Below are positions 60,282 through 64,000 of a DNA stretch of 64,000 nucleotides, one piece after another; the stretch's first letter is position 1, and every line of letters begins with the position of its first letter. The notes below the pieces were generated by a model. The model was not told the origin of the DNA, ran no database searches, and was given only the letters and a program-made list of their open reading frames with translations. Location of the stretch: assembly GCA_965200535.1 (NCBI GenBank), contig CBDAUF010000001.1, positions 1,550,001 through 1,614,000 of the forward strand. Reading direction: 5' to 3'. The stretch comes from MPNO01 sp965200535. Lineage in GTDB: Bacteria; Pseudomonadota; Alphaproteobacteria; MPNO01. The position numbers and the translations under genes were made by a program.

Positions 60282-60842
60282 ATGCGGTTCAGGATTCTGG
60301 CAATTGCCGCCGTTGCGGCATTGCTGTGGGGGTGCGAAACGACTCCGGATCAAGACGCATCCACATCGTCGACCGGCGATTCCGGCCAGGCACCCTCAAC
60401 GGTCACCGCGGCGCCCGCCCGCGTTACATCCTCGGACATCACACCGCGCCGGACCATCCCGCCCGGATCGCAGGAGGATCTTGTCGTCAACGTCGGCGAT
60501 CGGGTCCATTTCGGTTTCGACCGGTTCGACCTGTCCGGAGAGGCGCGGGAAACCCTGCGCCGGCAGTCGGAATGGCTCGCGCAGCACGGCGCGATCATGA
60601 TCACCATAGCCGGCCATGCGGACGAACGGGGAACCAGGGAGTACAACCTGGCGCTCGGCGAACGCCGCGCGATCAGCGTGCGCAATTTCCTGATCGCGCT
60701 CGGTATCGATCCTGACCGGGTGCGAACGGTCAGCTATGGAAAGGAACGCCCGGTCGACCCCGCCTCCGACGAGGAGGCGTGGGCAAGGAACCGGCGCGCG
60801 GTGACCCAGATCGACGAGCCGAGGTCCCGCCTCTCGAACTGA
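60282..60842 (+). CDS. pal: Peptidoglycan-associated lipoprotein Pal
   Basis: A 186-aa outer-membrane lipoprotein. The N-terminus MRFRILAIAAVAALLWGCET has a lipobox LLWGC, with Cys18 as the lipidated residue. A flexible Ser/Thr/Pro linker leads to an OmpA-like domain from about residue 70 (VHFGFDRFDLSGEARETLRR, then ITIAGHADERGTREYNLALG). It holds the outer membrane to peptidoglycan and interacts with TolA/TolB. The 131-bp gap after tolB is larger than the other gaps in this operon and may hold an internal promoter or attenuator. Confidence 0.94.
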   Translation: MRFRILAIAAVAALLWGCETTPDQDASTSSTGDSGQAPSTVTAAPARVTSSDITPRRTIPPGSQEDLVVNVGDRVHFGFDRFDLSGEARETLRRQSEWLAQHGAIMITIAGHADERGTREYNLALGERRAISVRNFLIALGIDPDRVRTVSYGKERPVDPASDEEAWARNRRAVTQIDEPRSRLSN

Positions 60843-60975
60843 TCGGGCAATCGCGGCCGTTCGCCGCCGCTATGCCGCGACGATCGGGGTGCTCTTGAAG
60901 GGGTTGAATCGCAGGCTGCGTCCCACGGCCCGGACGAGGAAGCGAATGGCGCACTGGACGGAGGCATCGAAGCCG

Positions 60976-61959
60976 ATGAAACGATCCTGTGCAAGGCCGC
61001 GGAGGCCGACCTATTCGATTGCGATGGCTGCGCTCCTCGCGGCGTCCTGCGTTGCCGCGGGGCCGGCGGCGGCGCAGTCGGGCGAAGCCGAGGAAATCGC
61101 AAATCGGCTGGAGCGGCTGCAGCGCGAGGTCCAGACCCTGCAGCGTTCGGTTTCCCGCGCCGGCCAGGGTTCCGGCTTTGCGGCCCGCGCCGAGGTGCGT
61201 CTGCACGAATTCGAACGCCTGCTCCGGGGCCTGGAACAGCGCATCGAAACGCTCGAAATCGAGCGGCGCCGGGAGGCCGGGCGGATGGAGAAGCTCGCCG
61301 CCGATGTCGAATTCCGGCTGCAGGCGCTGGAACTGGGAGGAGCGCCGCCAGCCGCCGCCGGCCAGCCGCCGGCCGCCGGCGACGGGTCGAATGCAGGATC
61401 GGAGACAGCATCGAGCGCTGCACCAACCGCGCAACCGGGCGGGTCGGTCACCGGCGGAACCAGCGCGCCCGACGCCCCGCCCCGACCGCTCGGCACGCTG
61501 GCGGTAACCGGCAAGAAGGCCGGGCAGCAGCGGCCAGCGGCCCCGCCCCCGGCATCCGTCCTGCCGCCCGGCAGCGCCAGGGAGCAGTACGACTTCGCCC
61601 TTTCCCTGGTCCTCAAGGAGCAGGATTTCGCCCGTGCGAGCGCTGCGTTCAGCGCCTTCATCGCCAACCATCCCAAGGACGAGCTGACCGGCAACGCCTA
61701 TTTCTGGCTCGGCCGGACATATTTCGTGAGCAAGGATTACGAGAGCGCCTCCTTTGCCTTCGCCGACGGCTACAAGAAATTTCCCCGCGGATCGAAGGCG
61801 CCCGAGAGTCTCTACAATCTCGGCTTGGCGCTGCGCTACCTCGACAAGAAGACCGAGGCCTGCACGGCCTTCGCGCAGCTGCTCGACAAATTCCCGAAGG
61901 CCAACCGGACACTGAAGACCCGCGTCTCCCGGCAGCGCAAACGCCTGAAGTGCAGCTAG
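60976..61959 (+). CDS. cpoB: Cell division coordinator CpoB (YbgF)
   Basis: A 327-aa periplasmic protein. A signal peptide (MKRSCARPRRPTYSIAMAAL, then LAASCVAAGPAAAQS) is followed by a coiled coil (EIANRLERLQREVQTLQRSV; RRREAGRMEKLAADVEFRLQ). After a low-complexity Ala/Pro linker come C-terminal TPR repeats (YDFALSLVLKEQDFARASAA; GNAYFWLGRTYFVSKDYESA). CpoB links Tol-Pal to peptidoglycan synthesis at the septum. The ATG at 60976 gives the best signal peptide; an ATG at 60946 with GAGGA upstream is a possible longer start. Confidence 0.9.
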   Translation: MKRSCARPRRPTYSIAMAALLAASCVAAGPAAAQSGEAEEIANRLERLQREVQTLQRSVSRAGQGSGFAARAEVRLHEFERLLRGLEQRIETLEIERRREAGRMEKLAADVEFRLQALELGGAPPAAAGQPPAAGDGSNAGSETASSAAPTAQPGGSVTGGTSAPDAPPRPLGTLAVTGKKAGQQRPAAPPPASVLPPGSAREQYDFALSLVLKEQDFARASAAFSAFIANHPKDELTGNAYFWLGRTYFVSKDYESASFAFADGYKKFPRGSKAPESLYNLGLALRYLDKKTEACTAFAQLLDKFPKANRTLKTRVSRQRKRLKCS

Positions 61960-61965
61960 TCCGCG

Positions 61966-63312
61966 ATGGCCGCGGCCGACCGTGAGGCGATCGGCGGCGA
62001 TGCCTTCGCCCGCCTGATGGAACCGCTCGGACCGTTCGAACCCGCCGCCCGGATCGCGGCCGCGGTGTCCGGCGGGCTGGACAGCCTCGCCCTCGCCCTG
62101 CTCGCAGCGCCGTGGGCCGCCGCCCGCGGCGGATCGCTGACCGCGCTGGTGGTCGATCACGGGCTCGGCGAAGGCTCGCAGGCCGCGGCCGGTCGGGCGC
62201 ACGCGTGGCTCGCCGCGCGCGGCGTCGCCAGCGCCGGGCTGCGTTGGGAAGGACCCAAACCGGAAACCGGCATCCAGGCGGCGGCGCGCGACGCGCGCTA
62301 CCGGCTGCTCGGCGCGTGGTGCGCGGCCAACGGGGTCCTTCACCTCCTGACCGCGCACCACCGCGACGACCAGGCGGAGACCCTGCTGCTCCGTCTCGCC
62401 GCCGGCAGCGGCCCCGACGGGCTGGCCGCGATGGCGCCGGTCCAGGAGACCCGCTGGGGACGGATCCTGCGCCCGCTGCTCGGCGTCGGCCGGCCGCGTC
62501 TGAGGGCGACGCTGGAAGCGCTCGGACAGGACTGGCTCGACGATCCGGCGAACGACAACCCGATATTCGCGCGCGCCCGGCTCCGGCGCTCGGCCGCCGC
62601 GCTTGCGCGCGAGGGGATGACCCCGGCCCGGCTCGCCGCAACCGCCGGGCAGGCCGGCGCCGCGCGCGCCGCGCTCGAGGCCGGAACCGCGGCGCTGCTC
62701 GCCCGTTCGGTGTCGGTGTTCCCCGCGGGCTACGCGCTGGCCGACCGGGCTGCGCTCGCCGCCGCGCCGGCCGATCTTTCGCAGCGCGCGGTCGAGCGCA
62801 TCCTCGGCTGCGTCGGCGGCCGTCCGTATGCGCCGCGCCGGGCGCGGCTTCTGCGGCTTCTCGAAACGTTGCGGGGCGGCGCTGCGTTCACCCCCCGCAC
62901 CCTCGGCGGCTGCGTGATCCGGCCCGCCGGCGGGGCCATCCTCTTTGCCCGCGAAGCCGCCGCCATTCGCGAGACCGTACCCGTTGCACCGGATGCCGAG
63001 GTGTTTTGGGACGGCCGCTTCCGCATCCGTTTCGCGGCGGGTACAGGGCGCGCGGGCGCCGCGGGAATCGCCGGCCAAGCCCGCCTCTGCGCCCTTGGCA
63101 CCGACGGATGGCGAGCCGTGCAGGCCGGTCTTGACCGCGCGCCGAGGCTGCCGGACTGCGCGCGGCGCGCACTTCCCGCCGTCCGCGACGACAGCGGGGT
63201 CGTGGAAGCGCCCCATCTGGGCTATCGCCGGGCCGGCGTCGGGCCGGTTCTGGACAGGCTGGCCTTCGCACCGACGAGACCGCTTGCGGCAACCGAGTTT
63301 TCAGTTGTTTAA
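61966..63312 (+). CDS. tilS: tRNA(Ile)-lysidine synthase
   Basis: A 448-aa N-type ATP pyrophosphatase. The PP-loop is AAAVSGGLDSLALALL (SGGLDS at 35-40), followed by LVVDHGLGEGS, ETGIQAAARDARYRLL and TAHHRDDQAETLLLRL. TilS modifies C34 of the CAU-anticodon tRNA-Ile to lysidine so that it reads AUA, an essential reaction. The N-terminal domain is complete and the C-terminal part is divergent but of expected size. It follows cpoB by 6 bp and precedes ftsH, a widespread order. Confidence 0.9.
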   Translation: MAAADREAIGGDAFARLMEPLGPFEPAARIAAAVSGGLDSLALALLAAPWAAARGGSLTALVVDHGLGEGSQAAAGRAHAWLAARGVASAGLRWEGPKPETGIQAAARDARYRLLGAWCAANGVLHLLTAHHRDDQAETLLLRLAAGSGPDGLAAMAPVQETRWGRILRPLLGVGRPRLRATLEALGQDWLDDPANDNPIFARARLRRSAAALAREGMTPARLAATAGQAGAARAALEAGTAALLARSVSVFPAGYALADRAALAAAPADLSQRAVERILGCVGGRPYAPRRARLLRLLETLRGGAAFTPRTLGGCVIRPAGGAILFAREAAAIRETVPVAPDAEVFWDGRFRIRFAAGTGRAGAAGIAGQARLCALGTDGWRAVQAGLDRAPRLPDCARRALPAVRDDSGVVEAPHLGYRRAGVGPVLDRLAFAPTRPLAATEFSVV

Positions 63313-63413
63313 TTGCGCCGGCGCACTATCTAACCTGTCTGTTCGTCGACTGGATGTCTGGCGGCCGTCGCAGGCGAACAGTGTCTTGCAGTTGCACGGT
63401 CCGGGGTCGGAAT

Positions 63414-64000
63414 TTGAGCAATTTCGGTAGAAATCTTGCCCTCTGGGTGATCATAGGCCTGTTGCTGGTGGCGTTGTTCAACCTGTTCCAGCAGCCGTCC
63501 AGCCGTTCGGCGGGCGAGGGGATCCCGTTCTCCGAGTTCCTCGCGGCGGTCGAGAACGGCCGGGTCAAGGAAGTCACCATCAAGGGACACGAGATCACCG
63601 GCTTCTACGGCAACGAACGGCCGTTCCAGACCTTCGCCCCGGACGATCCGCAGCTCGTCGAGCGCCTGCGGTCGCAGGGGGTGGTCATCAACGCCCTGCC
63701 GGTCGATACCGGGACCCCGTCGCTGTTCCAGATCCTGATCTCCTGGTTCCCGATGCTGCTGCTGATCGGCGTGTGGATATTCTTCATGCGCCAGATGCAG
63801 TCGGGCGGCGGCAAGGCGATGGGCTTCGGCAAGTCGCGCGCGCGGCTGCTGACCGAACGCCTCGGCCGGATGACGTTCGAGGATGTCGCCGGGATCGACG
63901 AGGCCAAGCAGGAACTGGAGGAGGTCGTCGACTTTCTCAAGGATCCGCAGAAGTTCCAGCGCCTCGGCGGCAAGATCCCCAAAGGCGTCCTCCTCGTCGG
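63414..64000 (+). CDS. ftsH: ATP-dependent zinc metalloprotease FtsH (N-terminal part)
   Basis: The gene runs off the right edge; 195 codons are present. It begins at a TTG (63414) giving (M)SNFGRNLALWVIIGLLLVAL, the typical FtsH start with the first membrane helix. The periplasmic domain (PFSEFLAAVENGRVKEVTIK) and second helix (WFPMLLLIGVWIFFMRQMQ) follow. The AAA domain opens with FEDVAGIDEAKQELEEVVDF and ends at GKIPKGVLLV, just before Walker A. FtsH degrades membrane and regulatory proteins. The weak start codon agrees with the conserved N-terminus and is preferred over later ATGs. Confidence 0.93.
   Translation, partial: MSNFGRNLALWVIIGLLLVALFNLFQQPSSRSAGEGIPFSEFLAAVENGRVKEVTIKGHEITGFYGNERPFQTFAPDDPQLVERLRSQGVVINALPVDTGTPSLFQILISWFPMLLLIGVWIFFMRQMQSGGGKAMGFGKSRARLLTERLGRMTFEDVAGIDEAKQELEEVVDFLKDPQKFQRLGGKIPKGVLLV

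Overview
This is a 64 kb window of a high-GC alphaproteobacterium. The lineage call rests on gene order and content: ruvC-ruvA-ruvB-ybgC-tolQ-tolR-tolA-tolB-pal-cpoB-tilS-ftsH at the right end; a 6S RNA lying between zapA and a 5-formyltetrahydrofolate cyclo-ligase gene; and an exact 16-bp parS centromere site at 435-450. I see a Rhodospirillales-like gene set but cannot fix the genus. No tRNA, rRNA, CRISPR array, insertion sequence or prophage was recognised.

Layout. (1) 1-6.2 kb: an acyl-CoA dehydrogenase (truncated by the window edge), parS, then a tight cassette of an M20 amidohydrolase, a gamma-glutamyltransferase-like Ntn hydrolase, a metal amidohydrolase and a D-threonine-aldolase-type PLP enzyme. 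(2) 6.3-13.3 kb: an island whose core is visibly less GC-rich, with two DUF2236 (MpaB/rubber-oxygenase-type) haem-oxygenase-like genes flanking an MMPL/RND exporter. A degraded fragment of a third DUF2236 copy lies beside the exporter and a squalene/phytoene-synthase-type gene follows. I infer an isoprenoid-modifying and exporting system; this is my main candidate for an undescribed system. (3) 13.5-31.1 kb: a catabolic region with an ATP-dependent hydantoinase/oxoprolinase pair (hyuA-hyuB), an amidase-signature hydrolase, a complete dipeptide-type ABC importer and six alpha/beta hydrolases. Four of these hydrolases are paralogues of one subfamily and two form a second subfamily. (4) 31.6-37.3 kb: one very large autotransporter reading frame (FN3/Ig-like passenger plus beta-barrel) interrupted by two in-frame TAG codons, each exactly where repeat alignment predicts Trp (TGG). 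(5) 37.3-50.6 kb: aromatic-acid type metabolism: SnoaL-like protein, benzoate-CoA-ligase-type enzyme, UbiD-type decarboxylase, a second acyl-CoA ligase, three further alpha/beta hydrolases, a VOC protein, a GlcG/HbpS protein, a leaderless NMT1-like protein, and an orphan molybdenum-hydroxylase large subunit with an apparent internal deletion. (6) 50.8-64 kb: core housekeeping genes for cell division (zapA), folate metabolism, Holliday-junction processing and the Tol-Pal envelope system, ending inside ftsH.

The accessory regions together suggest uptake and hydrolysis of amides, esters and C-C bonded diketone-like compounds and CoA activation or decarboxylation of aromatic acids. Specific substrates cannot be read from the sequence. 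GC statements are by eye, and residue numbers are counted from the starts given here.
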